Origin: Micromonospora vinacea
Lineage (GTDB): Bacteria; Actinomycetota; Actinomycetes; Mycobacteriales; Micromonosporaceae
DNA length: 64,000 nt
Reading direction: 5' to 3'
Assembly (NCBI RefSeq): GCF_015751785.1
Contig: NZ_JADOTY010000001.1
Coordinates: 62,001-126,000, forward strand
Shown in pieces: positions 17,105-24,602 of this stretch. Position 1 is the first letter of the stretch, and every line of letters begins with the position of its first letter. The notes under the pieces are model-generated. The model saw only the letters and a program-made list of their open reading frames with translations, was not told where the DNA came from and searched no databases. Both the position numbers and the translations under genes were made by a program.

Positions 17105-17110
17105 TAGCCT
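17105..17110 (+). promoter_or_regulatory. -10 box of the methyltransferase gene at 17117
   Basis: TAGCCT ends 6 nt before ATG 17117, the leaderless layout. Confidence 0.45.
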
Positions 17111-17116
17111 CAGCGA

Positions 17117-17788
17117 ATGGGGACGACGGGCGGACCGGCGTACGACGCCTACGCGGACTGGTACGAGGGCTTCATCTCCGGCGGAGGCGACTATCTGCGG
17201 CGGGTGCACGCGACGGTGGCGGACCTGCTCGGCGCGGGCGAGGGGTCCTGCCTCGACATCTGTTGCGGTACCGGCGCGCACGCCTCGGTGCCGGCGGGTC
17301 TGGGTTGGACGCCGGTGGGCGTGGACCTGTCCGGCGGGCAGTTGCGGCACGCGCGGGGGCGGTTGCCGGTGGCCAGGGGTGACGCTGTCGCCCTGCCGGT
17401 CGCCGACGCGTCGCTGCCGGCCGCGATGTGTGTTCTGGCCAGCACCGACCTGCCCGACTACCCGGCCGTGCTGCGCGAGGTCGCCCGGGTGCTGCGCCCC
17501 GGCGGGCGTTTCGTGCACGTGGGTGTGCACCCGTGTTTCGTGGGCGCGTTCGCCGACTGGGGACACCATCCGAGTGTCGTCGTCGACGAGCGGTACGCCG
17601 ACCGGTCCCGCAGCTTCGACAGTTGGAACACCAGCGGCGTGCGGGTGCGGGTGGGCGCCTGGCACCTCCCCCTGGCCGACCTGGTCAACGCGACGGTGGC
17701 GGTCGGCCTTCGGCTGGTCCGGGTCGTCGAGGCGGGCCCGGGCGGGGTCCCCGACCTGTTCGGCCTCCTCGCCCTGCGCGATCGGTAG
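17117..17788 (+). CDS. Class I SAM-dependent methyltransferase
   Basis: A 223-residue methyltransferase of the Methyltransf_11 type. Motif I is CLDICCGTGAHA (about residues 45-56), followed by VGVDLSGGQLRHAR, DAVALPVADASLPAA and REVARVLRPGGRFVHVG, the usual order for a small-molecule methyltransferase (UbiE-like). The start YDAYADWYEGFI is characteristic of this group. The substrate is unknown. The TAGCCT box 6 nt before ATG suggests a leaderless mRNA. It lies divergent from the GT87 gene and upstream of the DUF4397 gene. Confidence 0.87.
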   Translation: MGTTGGPAYDAYADWYEGFISGGGDYLRRVHATVADLLGAGEGSCLDICCGTGAHASVPAGLGWTPVGVDLSGGQLRHARGRLPVARGDAVALPVADASLPAAMCVLASTDLPDYPAVLREVARVLRPGGRFVHVGVHPCFVGAFADWGHHPSVVVDERYADRSRSFDSWNTSGVRVRVGAWHLPLADLVNATVAVGLRLVRVVEAGPGGVPDLFGLLALRDR

Positions 17789-17895
17789 CGGCAGCCGACA
17801 AAAACATCGCTGTGGCAACTTGCGTCGCAGTCCTGTTCACGGGACCCTGTTCTCTGGGTTGCCGCCCGCTCACCGAACGTGCCCCCGGAGGCGAC

Positions 17896-18762
17896 ATGCA
17901 CACGCTCCGTACCGTGCCCCGCCGGCTGTTGGCCGGCTCCGGCGCGCTCCTGCTCGGCACCGCCCTCGCCACCGCCGCCATTCCGGTCCCTGCCCACGCC
18001 GCGGCCGGCGCGGACACCGTCGGATACGTCCGGCTCGCGCACCTCTCCCCGGACACCCCGGCGGTGGACGTCTACCTGGCCGCGCCGGGAGCGGCGAAGC
18101 CGCAGGTCTTTCCCGGTGTCGGTTACGGTGTGGTCTCCGACTACCTCGAACTCGCGCCGGGCCGGTACGCGGTGGCCATGCGCGAGGCCGGCGCCCCCGC
18201 CAGCGACCCCCCGGTACTGACCACCGAGGTCGCGGTGACCAGCGGCGACGCCTTCACTGTGGCCGGTGTGGGCCGGCACGCCGACCTCGGCCTGCGAGTG
18301 CTCAACGACGATCTCAGCGCCCCCACCGACGGCCGCGCCAAGGTGCGGGTCATCCAGGCGTCGGTGCGGACCCCGGTGCTCGACGTGGCCGCCGCCGACG
18401 GCCCGATGATCGCCGACGGGGTGCAGTTCGCCACCACTACCGACTACCAGCAGGTCGAGCCGGGCAGTTGGCGGCTGAAGCTGACGGGTGCCGGCGGGCC
18501 GAGCACCGACGCCGAGGTGCGGCTCACCGGTGGCGCTGTCTACTCGCTGCTGGTGCTCGACGCGAAGCAGGGCGGGCTCACCGCCGAACTGCGCCGCGAC
18601 GCCGAGGGCGGCACAGTCGTCCCGGCCGGCGGGGTGGACACCGGCGCCGGTGGCACCGCCGGGTCCGGGCTCGACGCGTACCCCCTGGTGGCCGGCGGCC
18701 TGGCCGCGGCGGCCGGCGCGGTGGCAGTGCTGCTCTGGCGTCGGCGGCGCACCACCTGGTGA
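17896..18762 (+). CDS. Secreted, membrane-anchored DUF4397 protein
   Basis: A 288-residue cell-surface protein with a signal peptide (MHTLRTVPRR, hydrophobic core, PAHA cleavage site near residue 35). Two DUF4397 beta-domains follow: YVRLAHLSPDTPAVDVYLA and the related second half KVRVIQASVRTPVLDVAAAD. Then come a Gly-rich linker and a single C-terminal TM helix ending in WRRRRTTW. The ATG is fixed by GGAGG 5 nt upstream. The last codon overlaps the class F sortase gene (GTGA), so the pair is translationally coupled. The tail resembles that of a sortase substrate, but no LPxTG-like pentapeptide precedes the helix. Confidence 0.85.
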   Translation: MHTLRTVPRRLLAGSGALLLGTALATAAIPVPAHAAAGADTVGYVRLAHLSPDTPAVDVYLAAPGAAKPQVFPGVGYGVVSDYLELAPGRYAVAMREAGAPASDPPVLTTEVAVTSGDAFTVAGVGRHADLGLRVLNDDLSAPTDGRAKVRVIQASVRTPVLDVAAADGPMIADGVQFATTTDYQQVEPGSWRLKLTGAGGPSTDAEVRLTGGAVYSLLVLDAKQGGLTAELRRDAEGGTVVPAGGVDTGAGGTAGSGLDAYPLVAGGLAAAAGAVAVLLWRRRRTTW

Positions 18763-19436
18763 GCGCCGAGCCGGACCCGTCGATCCGGCGGCACCGTGAC
18801 CGTCGGATACCGCTGGCCGCGCTGGTAGCGGCAGGCGCGGCGGTCTGCCTGGCCGCCGGCACCGGGGTCGGGCTGGCCACCACGGGCCCGCCACCGCCGG
18901 TGGCGAGCTGGCACCCCGGCTGCGGCGCCGACTGCCCGTCGGTGGCCGCCGCGCCCGCGCCCCACGGTCCACCCACGCGGGTACGCGTACCACGCATCGG
19001 CGTCGACTCACCGCTCACCGTGCTGGGTCTGGACCGCGCCGGCGCGCTGATCCCGCCGACCGACTTCCACACCGCCGGTTGGTACGGCGGCGGCCCGGCC
19101 CCGGGCGACACCGGCCCGGCCGTACTCGCCGGGCACTTGGACTCACGACGCGGCCCGGCGGTCTTCGCCCGGCTGGGCGAGCTACGGCCCGGCGACCTGG
19201 TGGAGGTCTGGCGCGACGGGCAGCGGTTGTCGTTCCGGGTGACCGGGTCGTTGCGGACCCGCAAGGACCAGTTTCCGACGGCCGTGGTCTACGGGCCGAC
19301 GCCCGGGGCGGAGCTGCGCCTGGTCACCTGCGGGGGTGACTTCGACCGGCGGCGGGGCCACTACGTCGACAACGTGGTGGTGTTCGCGGTCACCGAGGCC
19401 ACCGACCCGGTCCTGCCGACGTCCGCCGCAGGCTGA
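18759..19436 (+). CDS. Class F sortase
   Basis: A 225-residue membrane-anchored transpeptidase. A basic N-terminus and one TM helix (LAALVAAGAAVCLAAGTGVGL region) are followed by a sortase beta-barrel: RVRVPRIGVDSPLTVLGLD, catalytic His in LAGHLDSRRGPAVF, and catalytic Cys in LRLVTCGGDF, with RRRGHYVDNVVVFA after it. This architecture is the actinobacterial class F type, which joins surface proteins to the cell wall or to one another. GTG 18759 overlaps the DUF4397 stop by 4 bp, making that protein or an associated factor its probable partner. No other sortase substrate is seen nearby. Confidence 0.9.
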   Translation: MSAEPDPSIRRHRDRRIPLAALVAAGAAVCLAAGTGVGLATTGPPPPVASWHPGCGADCPSVAAAPAPHGPPTRVRVPRIGVDSPLTVLGLDRAGALIPPTDFHTAGWYGGGPAPGDTGPAVLAGHLDSRRGPAVFARLGELRPGDLVEVWRDGQRLSFRVTGSLRTRKDQFPTAVVYGPTPGAELRLVTCGGDFDRRRGHYVDNVVVFAVTEATDPVLPTSAAG

Positions 19437-19458
19437 GCGGCAGGCTGCGTCGCGCACC

Positions 19459-19536
19459 TTGATCCACTCCGGTTCCCGGAAGTCGGGGCGTCCGCCGCGC
19501 TCCCATACCGCGATTTCCATGAACCCGAGTGGATCA
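19459..19536. repeat. TGATCCACTC-anchored inverted repeat between convergent genes
   Basis: The left arm 19459-19490 and right arm 19501-19536 pair imperfectly over about 30 bp, both beginning TGATCCACTC(C/G)GGTTC. It separates the sortase gene from the DUF2203 gene. A solitary half of the same element is found at 50144-50178. Confidence 0.7.
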
Positions 19537-19578
19537 CGCGGGTGGGGCGCGAGAAGGCGCGAAGCGCGGGCGCGGGGG

Positions 19579-19929
19579 TCAGAGGGGGCGGCGGCCGGCG
19601 AAGCCGCACTCGGCCCGGTGGTACCAGCGCACGTCGGAGTCGCCCTCCAGCCAGCACCAGAGCACGGCGCGGCCGGCCCGCTCGCCGGGGAAGTCGAGCA
19701 GCACCGGGGCGATGCCCTTGACCTGGATGTCGTGCTGGTGCAGCTCGTCGACGACGGCGTGCAGCCGGGCCTCCAGCGCCTTCACCTCGGCAAGCCCACC
19801 GAGCGCACTCACGCCGTGGTCGGCCAGATCGACGCGCAACTCGGCGAGATCGGCCCGGACCCGGATCAACTCGTCGACGCGCGGCTGCAGAGTGGCCACC
19901 AGGTGCCGGGCCTGGGCAAGTGTGAACAC
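19579..19929 (-). CDS. DUF2203 family protein
   Basis: A 116-residue cytoplasmic protein. It begins VFTLAQARHLVATLQPRV, continues with a long helical region (IRVRADLAELRVDL), contains DIQVKGIAPVLLDFPG and ends with VLWCWLEGDSDVRWYH. This is the standard layout of DUF2203, whose members have no proven biochemical role. The GTG start at 19929 fits the family's N-terminus; the frame opening to 20070 overlaps proC and is rejected. It is encoded 46 bp downstream of proC on the same strand and is probably co-transcribed. Confidence 0.85.
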   Translation of the reverse strand: MFTLAQARHLVATLQPRVDELIRVRADLAELRVDLADHGVSALGGLAEVKALEARLHAVVDELHQHDIQVKGIAPVLLDFPGERAGRAVLWCWLEGDSDVRWYHRAECGFAGRRPL

Positions 19930-19975
19930 CGGGCCAGTATGCGGCACGCACGGCCCCGCGACGCCCCCCGAACGC

Positions 19976-20794
19976 TCAGTCGGCCTGTGCCGCCAACTCG
20001 CGGGCGCGATCCCGGGCGGCCTCCAGCGCGGCGAGCATCGCCGCGCGTACGCCGTGCTTCTCCAGCTCACGGATCGCGGAGATGGTGGTACCGGCCGGCG
20101 AGGTGACGGCCTCGCGCAGCTTGACCGGGTGCTCGCCGGAGTCGCGCAGCATCACCGCCGACCCGATCGCGGTCTGCACGATCAGCTCGTGCGCCACCTG
20201 ACGGGGCAGCCCGAGCAGGATCCCCGCGTCGATCATGGCTTCGACCAGCAGGTAGAAGTAGGCCGGGCCGGAGCCGGAGAGCGCGGTGACCGCGTCCTGC
20301 TGCGACTCGGGCACCCGGATCGTCTGGCCGAGCGGCTTGAACATCTCCTCGGCCAACGTCAGGTGCGCCCCGGTGGCGTACGCGCCGGCGGAGATCGCGG
20401 TCATCGCCTCGTCGACCAGCGCAGGGGTGTTGGTCATCACCCGCACCACCGGAGTGCCGTCGGGCAACCGGCGGCTGAAGAAGCTGGTGGGCAGACCGGC
20501 GCAGAGCGAGATGACGAGCTTGTCGGCCGGCACCTTGGGGCCGATCTCGTCGAGGAGCGCGGCGGCGTCCTGCGGCTTCACCGAGACCGCGAGCACCGCA
20601 GCTTCGTCCACCGCGGTCAGGTTGTCGACCACCCGTACGCCGTAGCGGGCGGTCAACTCCTCGGCGCGAGCGGGCCGGCGGGCGGTGGCCAGCAGCCGGT
20701 CCACCGGCCATCCCGAGCGCAGCAGCCCGGAGAGCATCAGCTCACCGATCTTGCCCGCGCCGATCACCGCGACCGTGTGCACTCCGGCTGACAT
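19976..20794 (-). CDS. proC: Pyrroline-5-carboxylate reductase
   Basis: A 272-residue enzyme for the last step of proline synthesis, reducing pyrroline-5-carboxylate with NAD(P)H. It has the Rossmann motif VAVIGAGKIGELMLSGL, VSVKPQDAAALL, VISLCAGLP, VVRVMTNTPALV and the C-terminal signature TALSGSGPAYFYLLVEAM with VTSPAGTTISAI. The length is normal. The next gene upstream on this strand is the phosphofructokinase (72 bp away), and DUF2203 follows. Confidence 0.96.
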   Translation of the reverse strand: MSAGVHTVAVIGAGKIGELMLSGLLRSGWPVDRLLATARRPARAEELTARYGVRVVDNLTAVDEAAVLAVSVKPQDAAALLDEIGPKVPADKLVISLCAGLPTSFFSRRLPDGTPVVRVMTNTPALVDEAMTAISAGAYATGAHLTLAEEMFKPLGQTIRVPESQQDAVTALSGSGPAYFYLLVEAMIDAGILLGLPRQVAHELIVQTAIGSAVMLRDSGEHPVKLREAVTSPAGTTISAIRELEKHGVRAAMLAALEAARDRARELAAQAD

Positions 20795-20866
20795 GTCGGC
20801 CCGTACCCCCTCGCATTGGGTCGCGGCGCGGCGGACCCGCAGGCCCGCCGCGCCGCCGACGATCGA

Positions 20867-21895
20867 TCAGCTGCCGAAGAAGACCTCGGCCTCGGCGTAC
20901 CGCTCCAGCGGAACGGTCTTCAGCTCGCGGGTGGCCTCGGCGAGGGGCACCCGGACGATGTCGGTGCTCTGCATCGCGACCATCTTGCCCCAGTCGCCGT
21001 CGTTGACGGCGTCGATGGCCTGCAGGCCCAGGCGGGTGGCGAGCACCCGGTCGAAGGCGGTCGGGGTGCCACCGCGCTGGATGTGGCCCAGCACCACGGT
21101 GCGGGCCTCCTTGCCGGTCTTGGCCTCCAGCTGCTCGGCGAGCCACTGGCCGATGCCGCCGAGGCGGACGTGGCCGAACGAGTCCAGCTCCTGGTTGGCG
21201 AGGACCATCTGGCCGTCGAGCGGCTGGGCGCCCTCGGCGACCACGACGATCGGGGCGTACTGGTGCTGGAAGCGCTTCTCGACGTAGCCGGCCACCTGGT
21301 CGACGTCGAACTGGCGCTCGGGCAGCAGGATCACGTTGGCGCCGCCGGCCAGGCCGGCGTGCAGGGCGATCCAGCCGGCGTGCCGGCCCATCACCTCGAC
21401 GACCAGGGTGCGGTGGTGGCTCTCCGCGGTGGTGTGCAGGCGGTCGATGGCCTCCATCGCGATGTTGACAGCGGTGTCGAAGCCGAAGGTGTAGTCGGTG
21501 GCGCCGAGGTCGTTGTCGATCGTCTTCGGCACACCGACGACGTGCACGCCCAGCTCGTAGAGCTTGGTGGCCACGCCGAGGGTGTCCTCGCCGCCGATCG
21601 CGATCAGCGCGTCCACGCCCTGGGCGGCGAGGTTGTCCTTGATCCGCTCGACGCCGTTCTCGATCTTGAACGGGTTGGTACGGGACGAGCCGAGGATGGT
21701 GCCGCCGCGGGGCAGGATGCCGCGGACGTCGGCGATGTCCAGGGGCCGGGACAGACCCTCGAGGGGGCCCTTCCAGCCGTCCCGGAAGCCCACGAACTCG
21801 TGACCGTAGGTGGCGACGCCCTTGCGGACCACCGCCCGGATGACCGCGTTGAGACCGGGGCAGTCGCCGCCGCCGGTGAGCACGCCGATACGCAT
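20867..21895 (-). CDS. pfp: 6-phosphofructokinase, probably pyrophosphate-dependent
   Basis: A 342-residue PfkA-family kinase phosphorylating fructose 6-phosphate. It has GVLTGGGDCPGLNA, SSRTNPFK, the substrate-binding PKTIDNDL, catalytic-region MGRHAGWIALHAGLAGGAN and GHIQRGGTPTAFDR. At the two positions that separate donor types (E. coli 104 and 124) it has Asp in GGEDT and Lys in PKTIDND, the combination of PPi-dependent enzymes such as that of Amycolatopsis methanolica. ATP enzymes of related actinomycetes have Gly at the first site. PPi use is therefore inferred. ATG 21895 is chosen: AGGAGG lies 11 nt upstream. Confidence 0.88.
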   Translation of the reverse strand: MRIGVLTGGGDCPGLNAVIRAVVRKGVATYGHEFVGFRDGWKGPLEGLSRPLDIADVRGILPRGGTILGSSRTNPFKIENGVERIKDNLAAQGVDALIAIGGEDTLGVATKLYELGVHVVGVPKTIDNDLGATDYTFGFDTAVNIAMEAIDRLHTTAESHHRTLVVEVMGRHAGWIALHAGLAGGANVILLPERQFDVDQVAGYVEKRFQHQYAPIVVVAEGAQPLDGQMVLANQELDSFGHVRLGGIGQWLAEQLEAKTGKEARTVVLGHIQRGGTPTAFDRVLATRLGLQAIDAVNDGDWGKMVAMQSTDIVRVPLAEATRELKTVPLERYAEAEVFFGS

Positions 21896-22057
21896 GATCC
21901 GCTCATCCTCCTGGAGCATCAGGTAAAGCCCGATATGCCCCAGGGTATGTGTCAGGTCAGACCATCGGCGCCGTTGCCGGCCCGGGGCGGGCCGTCACTG
22001 CGAACTGTAGTCGGCCCGCCGGTACGACGACAGCGCGCCCCGGTCCCCCGGCCCCGG

Positions 22058-22561
22058 TCAGTAGGTCACCTCGTGGTTCTCGCCGGCCTGCGGCGGCCGG
22101 CCGGTGACCGCGGCCCTCGCGTAGTCGAGCAGGTTCACCACTGTGCTGTTCGGCGAGTCCCAGTACTCGGCGGAGCTGGCGTGCACCTTGATCAGCGTGA
22201 GGCCGGGGGTGTCCAGCCCGTCGGGGAACCACGCCTTGAGCAGCGGGTTCCAGAGCCGCTCGGCCCGGGCCCTGTCGAATCCCTCGGTGGCGGTGCCGGA
22301 GATCGACACCCACGCGTTGTGCTTCTGGTCGGAGAAGGCGACGTTGACCTCCGGGTTCACCCGGATCTGGCGGACCTTGGCCGAGTCGGCGTAGGCGAAG
22401 AACCACAGCTCGCCGTCGAACTCGGCCTCCTGGAGCCCCATCGGTCGACTCACCTGCCGCCCGTCCAGAGCGGTAGTGGTGAGCATGCAGATCCGCGCGG
22501 CCCGGGCCAGGCCGGTGACCCGGGCGCGTGCCTCCGCGGCGCTGGTCGGCTGGTCGCTCAT
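22058..22561 (-). CDS. Pyridoxamine 5'-phosphate oxidase-fold flavoprotein, general stress protein 26-like
   Basis: A 167-residue split-barrel protein. The N-terminal strand pattern ICMLTTTALDGRQVSRPMGL, then ELWFFAYADSAKVRQIRVNPEVNVAFSD (read in parts) and YWDSPNSTVVNLL, match the general stress protein 26 group. These proteins bind FMN or F420 and have unclear substrates. GGGAG lies 6 nt before the ATG. It sits between the phosphofructokinase and the exoribonuclease, all on the minus strand. Confidence 0.85.
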   Translation of the reverse strand: MSDQPTSAAEARARVTGLARAARICMLTTTALDGRQVSRPMGLQEAEFDGELWFFAYADSAKVRQIRVNPEVNVAFSDQKHNAWVSISGTATEGFDRARAERLWNPLLKAWFPDGLDTPGLTLIKVHASSAEYWDSPNSTVVNLLDYARAAVTGRPPQAGENHEVTY

Positions 22562-22639
22562 GGCAATCTCCCTCGGCTCGGCTGGTCGAACCGTTGCCCG
22601 GGACAGAACCGGTCAAACCTACGGCGACACGACCGCCAC

Positions 22640-23137
22640 TCAACGGGCGGTCATCGCCCGCCAGCGGGCCAGGTTGTGCCGGGCATCGACCAGGGCATCG
22701 TGCCGGGCCGCGTCCGCGTCCGGCAGGGGCGGCCGGCCACGGTCGTCCCAGAGCTGGCGCAGTTCCTTGGTGTAGCGGGGTATCTCCCGGGGCAGCGCCG
22801 GCATCGCACCCCAGAGCTGGGCGAGCACCACGTGGTCGTACGCGGCGAACCAGGCCCACAGCTCCAGCTGCTCCCCCGGCCGGTCCCGGATCGGCTCGAC
22901 CAGGAAGTCGTACAGGTCGTCGCGGATGCGCTCACGCGAACGCCAGGCCCGGTCCGCCGGGGAGGGCAGCTTGTCCAGCACGTTGCGCCGGACCCAGGGC
23001 ACGGCGCGGGAGTCGTCGAACTCGGTGGAGACCGCGTAGAACTCGCGGCCGTACTCGTCGACGACACCGATCGAGACGAGGTCGACTGTCGTGCCGTCCT
23101 CGATGAACTCGCAGTCGTAGAAATAGCGGTAGACCAT
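22640..23137 (-). CDS. Rv2179c-type DEDD 3'-5' exoribonuclease
   Basis: A 165-residue homologue of M. tuberculosis Rv2179c, an RNase T-like exoribonuclease. It begins MVYRYFYDCEFIEDGTTVD, in which Asp and Glu of DCEF are the first metal ligands. It continues with SIGVVDEYGREFYAVS, WAWFAAYDHVVLAQLWG (third Asp) and DARHNLARW (His and Asp of the last motif). ATG 23137 is preferred because GAGG lies 9 nt before it and the family starts exactly there; ATG 23146 has no room for a ribosome site. It is divergent from the Crp-type regulator. Confidence 0.88.
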   Translation of the reverse strand: MVYRYFYDCEFIEDGTTVDLVSIGVVDEYGREFYAVSTEFDDSRAVPWVRRNVLDKLPSPADRAWRSRERIRDDLYDFLVEPIRDRPGEQLELWAWFAAYDHVVLAQLWGAMPALPREIPRYTKELRQLWDDRGRPPLPDADAARHDALVDARHNLARWRAMTAR

Positions 23138-23406
23138 TCCGGGCATCCTCGCCCACCGCCGCACGGCCGGGCTCGGCGGGGCCCGCCCGGAGGCCCGCCG
23201 AGCCGCGGCCACACCTCGTGAACGGCGCGTCGCAGCTCGTGACGGTCACGGAAGTGCTTCGAGGGGTGTACAGCAAGCGACCGGACCGTCATGATCTGAT
23301 GTGTACCGCTACCGGACGCCGAATCGGTGTCAGTTCACCTTGTCGGGGCCCATCAGGTTCGCCCGGTGAGCGAGTTGTGGTCCATGACCGGGGGAGGGGT
23401 TGGGCC

Positions 23407-24099
23407 GTGGAGGTTCGCCTGCCAGAGCCGGGTGACGCGCTCACGGGTGTCGAGATGTTCGCCGGGCTGGAGCCCGAGGTGCGGCAACGCGTCATCGCTG
23501 CCGCCGTCCCGCGTACCTACCGCAAGGGCCAACTGCTCTTCGTGGAGAACGACCCCGGCGAGTCGCTGATCGTGCTGCGCCGAGGCGCGGTGGCAGTGTT
23601 TCGCACCGCGCCCACCGGCGAGCGGGCCGTGCTGTCGGTTATCCGTCCACCGGACGTGCTCGGTGAGGTCTCCCTGCTCGACGCGTCCACCCGGTCCGCC
23701 TCCGCGGAGGCCATCGAGGACTGCGCGGCGCTCGCGCTCTCGCGGGGCGCGTTCATGGAGTTGGTGCACTCCAACCCGCGCATCCTGGACGCGGTGATGC
23801 GCTCCCTGGGCGGGCTGATCCGCCGGCTCACCGAGCAGAACGCCGATCACGTCTTCCTCGACCTGCCCGGTCGGGTGGCGAAGACGCTGGTCCGGCTGGC
23901 CGGCGAGAGCCAGGCACCGATGATCACGATCGAGCTCAATCAGAGCCAGCTGGCCGAGATGGCCGGTGGTTCCCGGCAGAGCGTCAACCAGGCGATCGGC
24001 TCGTTCGCGAGCCGCGGCTGGCTGCGTACCGAGGGCCGCCGGATCGTGGTGACCGACGTGGCCGCGCTGCGCCGCCGCGCCGGCATGGCCGACCGCTGA
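23407..24099 (+). CDS. Crp/Fnr-family transcription regulator
   Basis: A 230-residue regulator. The cyclic nucleotide-binding fold covers about residues 10-125 (KGQLLFVENDPGESLIVL, SVIRPPDVLGEVSLLDASTRSASAEA), with the phosphate-binding cassette GEVSLLDASTRSAS. The dimer helix follows, then a winged helix (about 150-225) with LAEMAGGSRQSVNQAIGSFASRGWL. The GEVSLLD..TRSAS pattern keeps the Glu and Arg used for cAMP binding, so a cyclic nucleotide ligand is plausible. The purine-rich GGGGGAGGGG ends 6-7 nt before GTG 23407, which decides that start. A large class III cyclase is encoded 2.2 kb downstream. Confidence 0.9.
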   Translation: MEVRLPEPGDALTGVEMFAGLEPEVRQRVIAAAVPRTYRKGQLLFVENDPGESLIVLRRGAVAVFRTAPTGERAVLSVIRPPDVLGEVSLLDASTRSASAEAIEDCAALALSRGAFMELVHSNPRILDAVMRSLGGLIRRLTEQNADHVFLDLPGRVAKTLVRLAGESQAPMITIELNQSQLAEMAGGSRQSVNQAIGSFASRGWLRTEGRRIVVTDVAALRRRAGMADR

Positions 24100-24247
24100 C
24101 CGACCGGCCCGCCCGGTTCGCCGCCGGCCGGGCATCCGATCTGGACACCCGCCACCCGTCGCCACCCGCTCTCCCACCCGTACGCACGGCTGCGCCGGCT
24201 GCCATTGGCAGCCGGCGTCACCGTTCTCGCGGTTCAGCGCGTCGGGC

Positions 24248-24400
24248 TCAGCGGGTCGGGCCGAGCCAGCGGGTCGCGACCGACTGGTAGCCGGGGCCCG
24301 CCCAGAAACCCGGTCCGGCCCAGAAGCCCGGCCCAGCCCAGATGCCCGGTCCGGCCCAGCCGCTCGCGGTGGTGGTGGTGGTCGTCGTCGTGGTCGCCAT
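24248..24400 (-). CDS. 50-residue peptide with poly-Thr and four WAGPG-x repeats
   Basis: A tiny gene with an excellent ribosome site (GGGAG, 5 nt before ATG 24400). The product begins MA, has nine Thr, then ASG, four tandem WAGPG-x units (x is I, F, F, Y), and ends QSVATRWLGPTR, where WLGPT looks like a decayed fifth unit. The four units are encoded differently: Ala by GCC, GCT, GCC and GCG; Gly by GGA, GGG, GGA and GGC; Pro by CCG three times and CCC. All first-five-residue changes are silent, so the peptide sequence, not the DNA, appears to be selected. It has no signal peptide and no Cys. It is divergent from an MFS exporter. I know no named family; a modified peptide precursor or a structural peptide are possibilities. 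Confidence 0.7.
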   Translation of the reverse strand: MATTTTTTTTTASGWAGPGIWAGPGFWAGPGFWAGPGYQSVATRWLGPTR

Positions 24401-24444
24401 GTCGTCTCCCTGGTCGATGTGCGGTGCCTGTCCTGCCGAGGACG

Positions 24445-24480
24445 CTACGGCGCAAAGCCGTAGGACAAAATAGGACAAAT
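24445..24480. promoter_or_regulatory. Hairpin and tandem direct repeat upstream of the WAGPG peptide gene
   Basis: CTACGG...CCGTAG arms at 24445-24463 form a small hairpin. They abut a direct repeat of TAGGACAAAA (24461-24470) and TAGGACAAAT (24471-24480), 10 bp apart, one helical turn. It lies about 60 bp upstream of the peptide and 120 bp upstream of the MFS gene, and is locally AT-rich. It is a candidate site for a regulator controlling either or both genes. Confidence 0.4.
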
Positions 24481-24602
24481 CGACATGAATCACTGGCTGA
24501 AGAGCGGTTGTCGGCCTCCACACCGCGCTGACAAGGTTGCCGCGCCCACCCCGGATCCAGGGCCCGTGCCGACATACCCGCAGCAGTGAGGAGCCACCCG
24601 TC

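Noticed and set aside
16884..18758. Long plus-strand frame leading into the sortase
   Set aside because: Only the part from GTG 18759 has sortase features. The upstream part is a shadow of the methyltransferase and DUF4397 genes read in another frame.
23218..23406. 63-residue N-terminal extension of the Crp-type regulator
   Set aside because: The residues show no conserved pattern, and a strong GGGGGAGGGG site precedes GTG 23407, where the family begins.
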